Assembly (NCBI GenBank): GCA_945898055.1
Contig: CAMDGV010000005.1
Location: 1-64,000 of the forward strand
Reading direction: 5' to 3'
DNA length: 64,000 nucleotides
Source of the DNA: Akkermansia muciniphila
GTDB taxonomy: Bacteria > Verrucomicrobiota > Verrucomicrobiia > Limisphaerales > UBA9464
The translations under genes were made by a program, and so were the position numbers. The notes under the pieces were generated by a model. That model made no database searches, was not told where the DNA came from, and saw nothing but the letters and a program-made list of their open reading frames with translations. Below are positions 53,657 through 63,479 of this stretch, in pieces (position 1 is the stretch's first letter; each line of letters starts with the position of its first letter).

Positions 53657-54229
53657 TTATAACCGCTTGAGTCGGATACGTCGATACTCCATCTGACCGT
53701 GATCAGCCTCAAGCCCAATTGGGCCGGTCGCCGGAAGTTTGAGGGCCTCTTGCAGTATCTCCCCATTACAGGTGCAATGGGCTACTCCGTCCCTTACGAT
53801 AACTTCAATCGAATTCCAATCCTGAGCCCGGTACTTCTTCAGATCTTTGTAGGGGCCAGCAACCAGATAATCGCGGCACTGCAACTGGGGTTCACGAATG
53901 AAAATACCGCTGTCAGCATTGACCGCTGCACGGAACTCAAGTCTGAGGATGAAGTTCCCGGAAAAGCTCTCAAGGGTCCACAATTGTCGAAGATGAGGGC
54001 CCTTTGCTTTGTCGAAATCATTGACGACGAGAGTTCCGTTAAGTGCGGTGTAGCGTCCGTCGCTCGCTTCCTTTTTACCGTTCAAGGGAGCCTCTGTCTT
54101 ATACCTCCAACCGGTGAGATCCTTACCGTTGAACAGGCTAATGAAGCCTCGGTCGGTTGTTGAGGAAACGCACCCTGAGCAGAGCAGCAGGAGAGCAATG
54201 AGATATCGAGGGGTAAGAGTGCAGCGCAT
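53657..54229 (-). CDS. DUF1080 lipoprotein (3-keto-disaccharide hydrolase-like)
   Basis: The 190-residue product has a lipoprotein signal: a short hydrophobic run, LIALLLLCSGC, with lipobox Cys18. The mature part is a concanavalin-like DUF1080 domain: FISLFNGKDLTGWRYK, LNGTLVVNDFDKAKGPHLRQLWT, FILRLEFRAAVNADSGIFIREP, and WNSIEVIVRDGVAHCTCNGEIL. DUF1080 proteins of this phylum have been linked to 3-keto-disaccharide hydrolysis and binding of sugar polymers. It should be anchored in a membrane facing the periplasm. Confidence 0.9.
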   Translation of the reverse strand: MRCTLTPRYLIALLLLCSGCVSSTTDRGFISLFNGKDLTGWRYKTEAPLNGKKEASDGRYTALNGTLVVNDFDKAKGPHLRQLWTLESFSGNFILRLEFRAAVNADSGIFIREPQLQCRDYLVAGPYKDLKKYRAQDWNSIEVIVRDGVAHCTCNGEILQEALKLPATGPIGLEADHGQMEYRRIRLKRL

Positions 54230-54615
54230 AACGAAGGGTCAATTAAAAATGAATAATCATCTTAGGTTTATCAATCGATCAAGGGTGAAAAAATCTTTAT
54301 GAATCCGCTTTGGACTCCCAAAAACCTGAATGTCTTAATTAAACCCAGATAGCGGCAAACAACACGCCGCCTGTGCTCCCAAGAATGCAACGGGCTGTAA
54401 CGCGTTCGCCTCGAGAGCCACTGGAATAAGTGAACTCCAGAAATTGAACCGGACAGGGCGGGTTAGACAGGTCAACTTAAGGGGTTACACTCCGCCCTAA
54501 GCAGAAAAAGTGCAGTCGCTGTTAGGATGTGGCCAAATGAAAACGGCTTGAATAAGCGGTGCTCCGTCAGATTAAAAGTCTCAATCAACAAACAATTAAA
54601 GCCTCAACAGTTTAA

Positions 54616-54639
54616 TTAACTTAAAGTGTAGTAAGTTAA
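54616..54639. promoter_or_regulatory. Inverted repeat upstream of the giant gene, element 1
   Basis: ttaactt (54616-54622) and aagttaa (54633-54639) form a 7-base inverted repeat with a 10-base spacer, about 330 bases before the start codon. The size suits a dimeric regulator, or a weak RNA hairpin. Confidence 0.3.
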
Positions 54640-54663
54640 ATAGAGGTTGGACCTTTGCCCAAT

Positions 54664-54693
54664 TTGACATCATCGGCTGGGGAGAGATGTCAA
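54664..54693. promoter_or_regulatory. Inverted repeat upstream of the giant gene, element 2
   Basis: ttgacat (54664-54670) and atgtcaa (54687-54693) form a 7-base inverted repeat with a 16-base spacer. Its left arm also reads as a -35-like hexamer (ttgaca), so the site could overlap the promoter. It lies 24 bases after element 1. Confidence 0.3.
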
Positions 54694-54971
54694 TTCTCTG
54701 GTTTACTAAACGAGTCCTTAAACAACGGATTTTAGGGGTATTTCCGCACTTTGGCTCTCGTTGTTAATAAAAAACCATCAACGGTTGCTAATAATCGTGG
54801 TAAAAACTCCTCGCTCTCGAATCTCCCACTGCCCCTCTAACTTTTGCCCTCGGTTGCGACACCCAGATTCATTGGTGCTCTCTCAATGTAAAAATATATT
54901 TACCTTCTTGTTCGATTCTGATCAGGTTCTCCCCACCGAGTGACTTGAAAACAAAATCTTAAGAAAATTAA

Positions 54972-57900
54972 GTGAAAACTATGTCCTTCCCGATTCGAGC
55001 CGAAATAAATAAACCTCCACAGATGCCTCCCAAAATTACTCGCCTAAACCCTAGCCTTAAGCAGCAGCCAATAAGTCGAATTTGCTCCTTATTTGGGCTA
55101 ATCTTAGCGGCCAACTGTGCTGCGCTGCCCAACCTTTCGGCAGCCGCTCCCACCTTGTCGGTCGCCCAAAAAACCTTATTAGAGGACGGCTCTGTCACCT
55201 ACGCTGCTCTTGATTTTACTTTCACCGCTGGGAACGCAGGGGCGTTTGAATCCGTCAAAGTCATCGGGAATCCAACGAAAGGTGACCTCAGTCTGTCGGG
55301 TTCCGCAGTGACCAATAATCAGGTCATTTCTTCTGCAAACCTCGCGAACCTGAAATATACACCTCGGGCGAATGAAAATGGAGCTGCCTATGTCGACTTG
55401 GTCGCCATTGAAGTAGGGAATAGTGTCGCTAGCTCTGTGTTCAGGGCTAATTTCGACATTACACCGGTGAATGATGTTCCGAGTGTCAGTCTCACTGCTG
55501 TCACCAACCTCGCCGGTGTTACTTGGGGCGCCACGGCCGCCTCCCAAGAACTTTGGCAGTCGCTTGCCTCTTCTTCCAACGGTCAGAAATTGGTTGGGGT
55601 CGTGGACGGCGGCCGTATTTACACATCGTCTGACGCCGGGATCAATTGGGTAGCACGCGATTCAAACCGAAACTGGCAGGATGTTGCTTCCTCCGCCGAC
55701 GGAGCCAAACTGGTCGCGGTCGTTCAAGGTGGGCTGGTTTACACCTCCGCAGACTCTGGAGCTACTTGGATCAACCGGGACGCTGCGGGTTCCCGCGCGT
55801 GGTCATCAGTGGCCTCCTCGGCCGATGGATCTGCGATTGTAGCGACGGTAAGCGCTGGTAAAATCTACTCCTCCTCCGACAGTGGCGCCACTTGGATCTC
55901 TCGCGCCACAGACTTAAATTGGAGCGATATTGCCTCATCAAACGATGGGACTAACCTAGTTGCTTCAGTCAATGGTGGTAATGGTGGTTTCATTTATACT
56001 TCAACCGACCGTGGGACGAATTGGACTCAACGTGCTTCTGAGAAGCTCTGGACCGCAGTGTCCTCCTCAGCCAATGGTTCAAAGCTAGTTGCGGCAGTAC
56101 AAAACGGCGCAATCAGCACCTCCTCCGACGGCGGAGTCAACTGGGTTGTGCAGGCGAGTGCAGGAGATCAGGACTGGAGTTCCCTTGCTTCTTCAGCGGA
56201 TGGCGCTGAACTTATTGGGAGCGTCTTCGGTGGTAAACTCTACACCTCCCTAGACAGTGGTGTAACTTGGACCGCGCGTGCCGACGCTCGTAATTGGTCT
56301 GCCGTCGCCGCTTCCGCGGATGGTGGCGCCTTGGTAGCTAGCGTCTATGGTGGCTTGCTTTATAGGTCTTCCGATGAGGTTGTGCCCTCCTCTGTTACTT
56401 TTGCTGAAGATAGTGGTCAGTTTACGAAGGCGAATTTCTTCCTGGCCTCTTCGGCGGGGCCCGCAAACGAAATTGACCAAACTCTCAGTTTTGGTCTGAG
56501 CGGCTTCAATGCGGGTTCCTTCTTGGTGGCCCCGGCAATCAGTTCTGCTGGAACCTTAACCTTCACTCCTGCAACCAACTTCATCGGAACTGAAATCGTC
56601 ACCGTCAAAGTTAGTGACAATGGTGGTACTGCCAATACCGGGGTGGACACTGCAGACCCGACTGGGATGAAACAATTCAAGATCGTCATTACCAATACGG
56701 ACGATGCCCCAGTCTTGGCCGCTTTCAGGATCAATGGCACAGAAGATGTCGTCGTAGCATTTACCTCGTCTACCCTCACGACTAACTACACGACAATTGA
56801 CACGGTTGCTCTTAAACCTGCGGTGAGCTACACGATTCAGACCTTACCTGCTCGGGGAGCGCTTTTCATCTCTGGTGCACCGATAGTTGCATCGCAGGTT
56901 ATTACTGCCGCCAATGTCACAAATCTGACCTACGTGCCGCAGTTAAACACGAGCGGAACAAATACCTTTCAAGTCAGCGCTTCCGACGGTGTTTTGTCCT
57001 CCACGAATGCAGTCGTGACGTTGGTCTTCAGTCCAGTCAACAACCCTCCAGTGGCTGTTGCTCAAGTTCTCAACGCGACAGAGGATGTTGCGCTTCCGAT
57101 AGTGTTGTCGGGAACCGACGCAGACCGTGATGATCTGACGATTACAGTCGTGGACCTACCGACCAACGGTACCTTATCTGGAACTTACGTCTATACCCCG
57201 AAAGCTAACTATTCGGGTCCAGACCGCTTCACTTTTAAGGTCAAAGACGCTGCGCTCTTCTCCGTCTTGGAGACCGTTAGTATCACAGTGCTCCCTGTTA
57301 ATGACGGGCCAGAATTAGGATCAGTGGTCGTGGCAGGTACTGAGGAAACCACTCTATCCTTCACCACGGCGATGTTTTCCTCGAGATACACCGATATTGA
57401 AGGTGATCCATTCACCAGTATTACCGTCAAAACCCTCCCAGCGACCGGTACCCTCAAGTTGGGCGAGGCAGTCGTGACTCCGTCGCAGGTGATCGCAGTC
57501 GCACAATTGTCTGCTTTGACCTACACGCCGGCCACTAACGAGTTCGGATCCAAGAGCTTCACGGTTGTTGCCTCGGACGGTGTCACTCTGTCGGCTCCGA
57601 CTACCGTGACCGTGGTTCTGGCCAATACCCCTGACGCCCCAGTTTTAGGTTCTTTCTCAAAGAGCGAGAATGAGGATGTTGTCATAACCTTTCTTCCGGC
57701 CGATTTCACATCGAAGTACACCGACTTAGATGCGGGTGGAGCGACTCTTACAGCAATCAAGATACTAACTTTACCGACGGTCGGTGTGCTCAAAAACACA
57801 ACTACAAATGCGGTGATCGATTTGGTATTGACGACTGCCCAGATTACCAATCTTTCCTACACCCGCGGGGCCGACTTATTCGGTGATGATTCATTTACTG

Positions 57901-60900
57901 TAAGTGGCTCAGATGGGACTCGCACGAGTCTGCCGGCCGTGGTGACCTTGACCGTCGTTCCGGTGAATGATGCACCCAGCGCTACGATTCCGGCGTTGAC
58001 CCAGAAGTATGTTGGACAAAATTTAACCGGTATCACGCCGGTCTTGTTGGACTCTGTTAACGCTTGGAAGTCAGTAGCGTCTTCTTCTGATGCTTCGATC
58101 CTCGCCGCAGTGAACGACAACGATCTAATCTACGTCTCGACCAACTCGGGTACGAATTGGACACCGCGTGCAAGTACCCGTCAGTGGAACAGCGTTGCGA
58201 TCTCGACCAACGGTCAGTTGGGAGCAGCTACGGTTAAGAATGGTAAAATCTACGTGTCGGGTGACTCAGGAACGAATTGGATTGCACGTGATTCCGATCG
58301 GGCTTGGCGCTCGATCGCCATCTCAAGTACGACTAATGGCACCATTATGGCTGCGGTCGTTAATAATGGTCAGATCTATGTCTCCTTAGATTCTGGTACA
58401 AACTGGACGGCTCGGGCGACAAGTCAGCTTTGGAACTCCGTGGCTGTGTCTGCCGATGGAAGTCGGTTGTTGGCCTCAGTGTTCGGCGGTTCACTCTATA
58501 CTTCATCTGATAAGGGTACAAACTGGACGGCAGTGGCTACTCCGATGTTCTGGAGTTCTGTGGCACTGAATACTAATGGCTCCAAGATGGTTGCAACTGA
58601 GTCTGGTCGGCAGATTTGGACTTCCGCTGACTCTGGAGCCACTTGGACTGCCAGTGCGAATGCTGGAAATCGGAACTGGTCGTCCGTGGCAATGTCCGCT
58701 GATGGCAGTCGAATCTTGGCGGCGGTAAATGGCGGTAAGCTTTACCTCTCAATCAATGGCGGGATCGCCTGGCTCGAGCAAAATGAAAACGTAAGTTGGA
58801 ATTCTGTGGCCGGCTCGTCGGACCTCAAGAAAGTTGTCGCCTCGGCCACCGAAGGTATCGCCACCTCCTCTGACTTCACTATTCCTTTGGAGATTGCCTT
58901 GGCTGAAGACAGTGGAACCTACACCTCTGATAACTTTGCAACCAGTCCTTCAACCGGACCGGCCAACGAAGCGTCACAGACTATTAGCTACTCGGTAACC
59001 GTGACCAATTTGTCTCTCCTTGGTGGAACAAACTTATTTGAAGGTACGCCAACGATTGACCCCAGTGGTAAGCTAAGCTTCAAGACAGCGACGAATGGGT
59101 TTGGGTCGGCAAACCTGATCGTGACTGTCAAAGACAACGGCGGGGTGACCAACACCTTGAACACGCTATTAGGTAAGGACTCGAAAGAAGTGGGCATCTT
59201 CAAGGTTAGCGTGAGTGAGGTCAATGATACCCCGACTGCAATCGCTCAAGCTGTTGTTCTGACTGAGGACGCCACTAAGGCGATTACTCTGACTGGGACC
59301 GATCCAGAGAATGCTGCCTTAGCCTTTAGGATTGTTTCCCTTCCTACCAAAGGCACTGTGAGCGGTACTAACTCCGCGTCCCTTAATTATATCCCCAACG
59401 CAAACGCGGTCGGCGCTGATAGCTTTAACTTCTATGTGGCTGACGGTACCTCTACATCGGCAGTCGCTACAGTTTCACTCACCATCACCAACGTGAATGA
59501 TCTTCCCGTGGCAACACCCCAACTCGTCAGTGCCGAAGAGGATATCCCCAGGACGATCACCTTGACTGGCACGGACGTTGACGGGGACACTCTGACCTAC
59601 ACCGTTCTGACCCAACCAACCAAAGGTGTCTTAACCGGAACTGGGTCGGCCCGCGTGTATACGCCGAATAAGGATATCTTTGGTTCGGATAGCTTCACTT
59701 TTAAGGTGAACGATGGCACTGTTGATTCCGCTGTCATCGCAACGATATCGATCAATATCGCCGATCTCAATGACCCACCAACTGCTCTAAGTCAGACGAA
59801 TAACCTTATCGAGGGTGGCTTTAAAAACGTGGTTCTGACCGGAACTAGTCCTGAAGCGGGCCGAACTCTTGTCTACACGGTACTCACGCAACCGACAAAA
59901 GGTGTGCTCACTGGAGCGCTGACTGGGACGACTGTTTCCTTAGGTTACACCCCGTCGGCAAAGCAATCTGGGACCGATTCATTCACCTTTAAAGTGAACG
60001 ATGGCTTCGACAACTCTGGGGTTGGGACCGTCACTCTCAATATCACCAACATCAATGATATTCCGACCTTCGATATACCGGTCACCAAGAAGTCGGGTGG
60101 TGAGAATCCAGTCTGGGCAAAACTTCCCAATGCCAGTGCGGCGTGGAATGGTATTTCGGTCTCCATTAACGGCAGCGTGGTCGCTGTTAGTTCATCCACC
60201 TCGCTCCTTGTTTCGACAGATAGCGGTAATACCTCCACCAATGCGCTGTTGCCAGGAAGTGGTGCTCACAAAGCCGTGGCAGTCTCAGCCGACGGTTCAA
60301 AGATCCTGGCCGCTCGCGGCAATCAGTTGTACGCCTATGCAAGTGGCGTTTGGAACTCGCCAGTAACGACGACGTCCAATACTCCTCCCTCAGCGTCTTG
60401 GATGTCAGTTGCCTCGTCAGCAGATGGAGTAAAGTTGGCGGCGGTGGGCTCCAACGCGAAGCCTTATGTGTCAACCAACTCGGGCAGTACTTGGACTGCA
60501 GTTGGTACAGCTCAAGATTGGCAGGCGATAGCCTCCTCATCGGACGGTAGCAAACTTGCGGCCGCTGCCTACAATGGAGCGATCTACACCACAGTGGACG
60601 GTGGAACGAATTGGACGACCCGCACGGTGGTCGGTAGTGCTAATCGGTACTGGTCCTCGATCGCCTCCTCCGCCGACGGTCTAAAATTGGTTGCCACAGA
60701 ACTTAACGACCAGATCTTCACCTCAGTCGATGGCGGTAGTACGTGGACTGCTCGTGACTCAAAGCGCGCTTGGTCCTCAGTTTCATCATCGAGTGATGGT
60801 AAAAACCTGCTGGCTTCTGTTTACGGTGGTAAACTTTACTACTCGGAGAACTCCGGTTTGACTTGGGCTGCCAAGGATGAGGATCGGGTCTGGGGTGCAG

Positions 60901-63398
60901 TTGGGATCGCTGGCGATAGCGGTAACGCTCTTGCCGCCGTTATTGACGGGGCCTTGTACCGCGCACTTGGCTACGATACGGAATCAACACTCACCGTATT
61001 GGAAGACGAAGTGACCAACTACGCTGGTTTTGCCACCAACATCTCTGCCGGCCCCCCAAGTGAGTCAAAGCAAGTGCTGACTTTTGTTCTCACCAGTAGC
61101 AACCCGAGCCTCTTCTTGGCTGGCCCATCAATCAGTGCTTCTGGCACCCTCTCCTTCACCCCGGCTGCGAACGTAAGCGGCACGGCATCGGTTGAAATCT
61201 ACCTTCAAGATGACGGTGGCACCGCCTTTGGTGGGGTTGACCGCTCGGTAAAGAAGAAGTTCAACCTCGTCGTCACGGCAGTGAATGACGCGCCGGTGGC
61301 TAACTCCCAGACCATCACAACTTCAGAAGATGCGGCTAAGGTTATCACCTTGACTGGTACTGATGTTGAGAGTTCACCGTTGATCTACACGATTGTGCGA
61401 TCACCGGCTAAGGGCACCTTGAGCGGGACTGGTGCTAACCAAGTCTACACCCCGTTCGCAAACGCAAACGGCGCTGATAACTTCACCTTTAAGGTGAGCG
61501 ACGGGGAACTCGATTCAACCGCTTCCTCAGTCACAGTGGTGATTTCTGCGGTAGACGATCAACCGATTGTCTCCAATCAGTCGTTGCTGACCGATGAGGA
61601 TAGTGCTCTGCCCATTACTCTAGCCGGCAGTGACGTCGATGGCGACACATTGACCTACACGGTGCTGACGCTCCCCAATCTGGGTGCGCTGTCCGGGACT
61701 GCACCCAATTTGGTGTACTTGCCGAACCAGAATATCTCGGGCACCGACAGTTTCACTTACAAAGTGAACGGCGCAGGGGTCGACTCAATCGTTGCGACGG
61801 TCTCAATCACTATCGCTGCAGTTAATGACGCTCCGCTAGCAAACGCCTTGTTTGTTGAAACGGTGGAAGACACGGCTAAGGAGATCACACTTGCAGGACT
61901 CGACTTGGATGGATCGACACTGACCTACACGTTAGTGCGTCCTCCGACCAAGGGCGTCTTGAGTGGCACTGCCCCCGCCCTGACTTACACCCCAAATAGG
62001 GATGCCAATGGTGTTGATAGCTTCACCTACAAGGTAAGTGATGGTTTCCTTGACTCAGCCCTGTCGACGGTGTCCATCACGGTCACTGCAGTAAACGACG
62101 CTCCAGTCGCGAACAGCCTGACTGTTGAGGCGGTGGAAGACACGGCCAGTGCTGTGGTCCTAGCCGGGACTGACGTGGAGGGAGATGCTCTTTCCTACAC
62201 CATCGTGTCTGGTCCTGTGAAGGGAACCTTAACGGGTACCGCACCGGCCTTGGTTTACACTCCGAACTCAGACGTGTCTGGTACGGACAGCTTCACCTAC
62301 ACGGTAAATGATGGTTCCCTTGACTCAGTCTTGTCGACGGTATCAATCACGGTCGCTGGCGTAAACGACGCCCCAGTCGCGAACAGTCTGACCGTTGCGG
62401 CTTTGGAAGACACGGCAAAGGCTGTGGTCCTAGCCGGGACTGACCTAGAGGGAGATGTTCTCTCCTACACAATTGTGGATGGTCCTGTGAGCGGAACCTT
62501 GACGGGTACCGCACCAGACCTTCTCTACACTCCGAACTCAGAGGTGTCTGGTACGGACAGTTTCACCTACAAGGTAAATGATGGCACGGCTGACTCGGCT
62601 GTCGCGACAGTGTCGATCACCGTTGCTGCGGTGAACGATGCGCCGGTGGCAATTCCGTTGACCGTTGATACTACCGAAAACACCTCAGTTGCAATCACGC
62701 TGACCGCGTTCGATGTGGATGGTTCTGAATTGAACTACGTGGTGTCTACCGAGCCGAAGAACGGTGTCTTAACTGGCACCGCTCCGAACCTTGTCTACAC
62801 GCCGAAACCCAGTATATCGGGATCAGACAGTTTCACTTTCACTGTCAATGACGGTACGGATAACTCACAAGAGACGACGGTGGTAATTGAAGTCTCTGGG
62901 ATGAATGACGCTCCTGAGGCCTTCAATGTCTCGGTGAAAACCGAAGAAGGTTCCCGTACAGAATTCCGGCTGGTGGGATCGGACCCTGAGGGTTCTCAAT
63001 TATCCTACACCGTGCTGACAGAGCCGACCAAGGGTACCCTTTCTGGTACTGCACCCGACTTAATTTACTCCCCGAACCCAGGAGCATCCGGAGTGGATAC
63101 AATCACCTACAGTGTCAATGACGGTGCTTTGGATTCCGCGATTGCAACGGTAACAGTTGAGATCGCTTCCAACGAACCGCCAACGATCACATTCAATTCG
63201 AGCAATGGGGTTAACCTGCTGCTGGAAGTCCGTGCACCGATCGGTGTGGAGGTAACGGTTGAGGCTTCAACAGACCTAGGGGTCTGGAGTGCAACCGAAT
63301 CCAAGGCCATCGGGCAGGGCATGGACGTGGCTGTTCCTCTTACATTAGAGATCGATCCGAATGTCTCGGTTCGGTTCTGGCGCCTAAAAGGACTGTAA
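54972..63398 (+). CDS. Giant secreted protein with three Asp-box propellers and tandem cadherin-like domains
   Basis: The 2808-residue product probably starts at GTG 54972; ATG 54981 or 55023 would give a shorter, cleaner leader (SRICSLFGLILAANCAA). After one cadherin-like domain come three blocks at about 195-468, 1032-1301 and 1725-2002. Each block has seven repeats of about 40 residues with the Asp-box form S/T-x-D-x-G-x-x-W (TSSDAGINW, TSADSGATW), so each should fold as a seven-bladed propeller. Each is followed by a special domain with an EDSG- or LEDE-type start and a GPxxExxQ block, then cadherin-like domains: four at 580-1000, three at 1410-1715, and seven exact 90-residue repeats at 2104-2733 (VNDAPVANSL start, FTYKVNDG end). 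A terminal beta domain ends EASTDLGVW...RFWRLKGL. It may be an adhesin or cell-surface sugar-binding protein. Confidence 0.85.
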   Translation: MKTMSFPIRAEINKPPQMPPKITRLNPSLKQQPISRICSLFGLILAANCAALPNLSAAAPTLSVAQKTLLEDGSVTYAALDFTFTAGNAGAFESVKVIGNPTKGDLSLSGSAVTNNQVISSANLANLKYTPRANENGAAYVDLVAIEVGNSVASSVFRANFDITPVNDVPSVSLTAVTNLAGVTWGATAASQELWQSLASSSNGQKLVGVVDGGRIYTSSDAGINWVARDSNRNWQDVASSADGAKLVAVVQGGLVYTSADSGATWINRDAAGSRAWSSVASSADGSAIVATVSAGKIYSSSDSGATWISRATDLNWSDIASSNDGTNLVASVNGGNGGFIYTSTDRGTNWTQRASEKLWTAVSSSANGSKLVAAVQNGAISTSSDGGVNWVVQASAGDQDWSSLASSADGAELIGSVFGGKLYTSLDSGVTWTARADARNWSAVAASADGGALVASVYGGLLYRSSDEVVPSSVTFAEDSGQFTKANFFLASSAGPANEIDQTLSFGLSGFNAGSFLVAPAISSAGTLTFTPATNFIGTEIVTVKVSDNGGTANTGVDTADPTGMKQFKIVITNTDDAPVLAAFRINGTEDVVVAFTSSTLTTNYTTIDTVALKPAVSYTIQTLPARGALFISGAPIVASQVITAANVTNLTYVPQLNTSGTNTFQVSASDGVLSSTNAVVTLVFSPVNNPPVAVAQVLNATEDVALPIVLSGTDADRDDLTITVVDLPTNGTLSGTYVYTPKANYSGPDRFTFKVKDAALFSVLETVSITVLPVNDGPELGSVVVAGTEETTLSFTTAMFSSRYTDIEGDPFTSITVKTLPATGTLKLGEAVVTPSQVIAVAQLSALTYTPATNEFGSKSFTVVASDGVTLSAPTTVTVVLANTPDAPVLGSFSKSENEDVVITFLPADFTSKYTDLDAGGATLTAIKILTLPTVGVLKNTTTNAVIDLVLTTAQITNLSYTRGADLFGDDSFTVSGSDGTRTSLPAVVTLTVVPVNDAPSATIPALTQKYVGQNLTGITPVLLDSVNAWKSVASSSDASILAAVNDNDLIYVSTNSGTNWTPRASTRQWNSVAISTNGQLGAATVKNGKIYVSGDSGTNWIARDSDRAWRSIAISSTTNGTIMAAVVNNGQIYVSLDSGTNWTARATSQLWNSVAVSADGSRLLASVFGGSLYTSSDKGTNWTAVATPMFWSSVALNTNGSKMVATESGRQIWTSADSGATWTASANAGNRNWSSVAMSADGSRILAAVNGGKLYLSINGGIAWLEQNENVSWNSVAGSSDLKKVVASATEGIATSSDFTIPLEIALAEDSGTYTSDNFATSPSTGPANEASQTISYSVTVTNLSLLGGTNLFEGTPTIDPSGKLSFKTATNGFGSANLIVTVKDNGGVTNTLNTLLGKDSKEVGIFKVSVSEVNDTPTAIAQAVVLTEDATKAITLTGTDPENAALAFRIVSLPTKGTVSGTNSASLNYIPNANAVGADSFNFYVADGTSTSAVATVSLTITNVNDLPVATPQLVSAEEDIPRTITLTGTDVDGDTLTYTVLTQPTKGVLTGTGSARVYTPNKDIFGSDSFTFKVNDGTVDSAVIATISINIADLNDPPTALSQTNNLIEGGFKNVVLTGTSPEAGRTLVYTVLTQPTKGVLTGALTGTTVSLGYTPSAKQSGTDSFTFKVNDGFDNSGVGTVTLNITNINDIPTFDIPVTKKSGGENPVWAKLPNASAAWNGISVSINGSVVAVSSSTSLLVSTDSGNTSTNALLPGSGAHKAVAVSADGSKILAARGNQLYAYASGVWNSPVTTTSNTPPSASWMSVASSADGVKLAAVGSNAKPYVSTNSGSTWTAVGTAQDWQAIASSSDGSKLAAAAYNGAIYTTVDGGTNWTTRTVVGSANRYWSSIASSADGLKLVATELNDQIFTSVDGGSTWTARDSKRAWSSVSSSSDGKNLLASVYGGKLYYSENSGLTWAAKDEDRVWGAVGIAGDSGNALAAVIDGALYRALGYDTESTLTVLEDEVTNYAGFATNISAGPPSESKQVLTFVLTSSNPSLFLAGPSISASGTLSFTPAANVSGTASVEIYLQDDGGTAFGGVDRSVKKKFNLVVTAVNDAPVANSQTITTSEDAAKVITLTGTDVESSPLIYTIVRSPAKGTLSGTGANQVYTPFANANGADNFTFKVSDGELDSTASSVTVVISAVDDQPIVSNQSLLTDEDSALPITLAGSDVDGDTLTYTVLTLPNLGALSGTAPNLVYLPNQNISGTDSFTYKVNGAGVDSIVATVSITIAAVNDAPLANALFVETVEDTAKEITLAGLDLDGSTLTYTLVRPPTKGVLSGTAPALTYTPNRDANGVDSFTYKVSDGFLDSALSTVSITVTAVNDAPVANSLTVEAVEDTASAVVLAGTDVEGDALSYTIVSGPVKGTLTGTAPALVYTPNSDVSGTDSFTYTVNDGSLDSVLSTVSITVAGVNDAPVANSLTVAALEDTAKAVVLAGTDLEGDVLSYTIVDGPVSGTLTGTAPDLLYTPNSEVSGTDSFTYKVNDGTADSAVATVSITVAAVNDAPVAIPLTVDTTENTSVAITLTAFDVDGSELNYVVSTEPKNGVLTGTAPNLVYTPKPSISGSDSFTFTVNDGTDNSQETTVVIEVSGMNDAPEAFNVSVKTEEGSRTEFRLVGSDPEGSQLSYTVLTEPTKGTLSGTAPDLIYSPNPGASGVDTITYSVNDGALDSAIATVTVEIASNEPPTITFNSSNGVNLLLEVRAPIGVEVTVEASTDLGVWSATESKAIGQGMDVAVPLTLEIDPNVSVRFWRLKGL
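62091..62630 (+). repeat. Recent tandem duplication of a 270-base unit inside the giant gene
   Basis: Units 62091-62360 and 62361-62630 are each exactly 270 bases (90 codons) and share most of their bases, including long identical stretches such as the one around gtggtcctagccgggactga. They are much closer to each other than to the neighbouring repeats of the same series, which suggests a recent duplication. Confidence 0.7.
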
Positions 63399-63445
63399 GA
63401 TCGGTACTCGGTCTCTTCAGGTTACGCTGAATAGACAAATCCAAG

Positions 63446-63479
63446 CGCGTCCGGTAGGGAAACCTCCGGACGCGTTTTT
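63446..63479 (+). terminator. Rho-independent terminator after the giant gene
   Basis: A stem of cgcgtccgg-agg against cct-ccggacgcg, with one bulged t and a short gaaa-type loop, is followed by ttttta. It starts 48 bases after the stop codon. It is the clearest terminator in the window. Confidence 0.85.

Larger units (their letters stand above)
54230..54971. other. Long promoter/leader region of the giant surface protein gene
   Basis: No convincing gene; the small frame at 54761-54943 has no leader or family. The region becomes AT-rich after 54560 and contains two short inverted repeats, described separately at 54616-54639 and 54664-54693. The RNA leader before the start codon is probably long. 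Confidence 0.4.

Noticed and set aside
57857-60540. Several minus-strand frames of about 80-120 codons inside the giant gene
   Set aside because: They arise from the Ser/Thr/Val-rich codon use of the sense gene and have no motif of their own.
54972-63398. Repeats considered as a CRISPR array
   Set aside because: The repeats are in frame, about 120 or 270 bases long and encode protein domains; no short identical repeats with unique spacers exist anywhere in the window and no cas gene is present.
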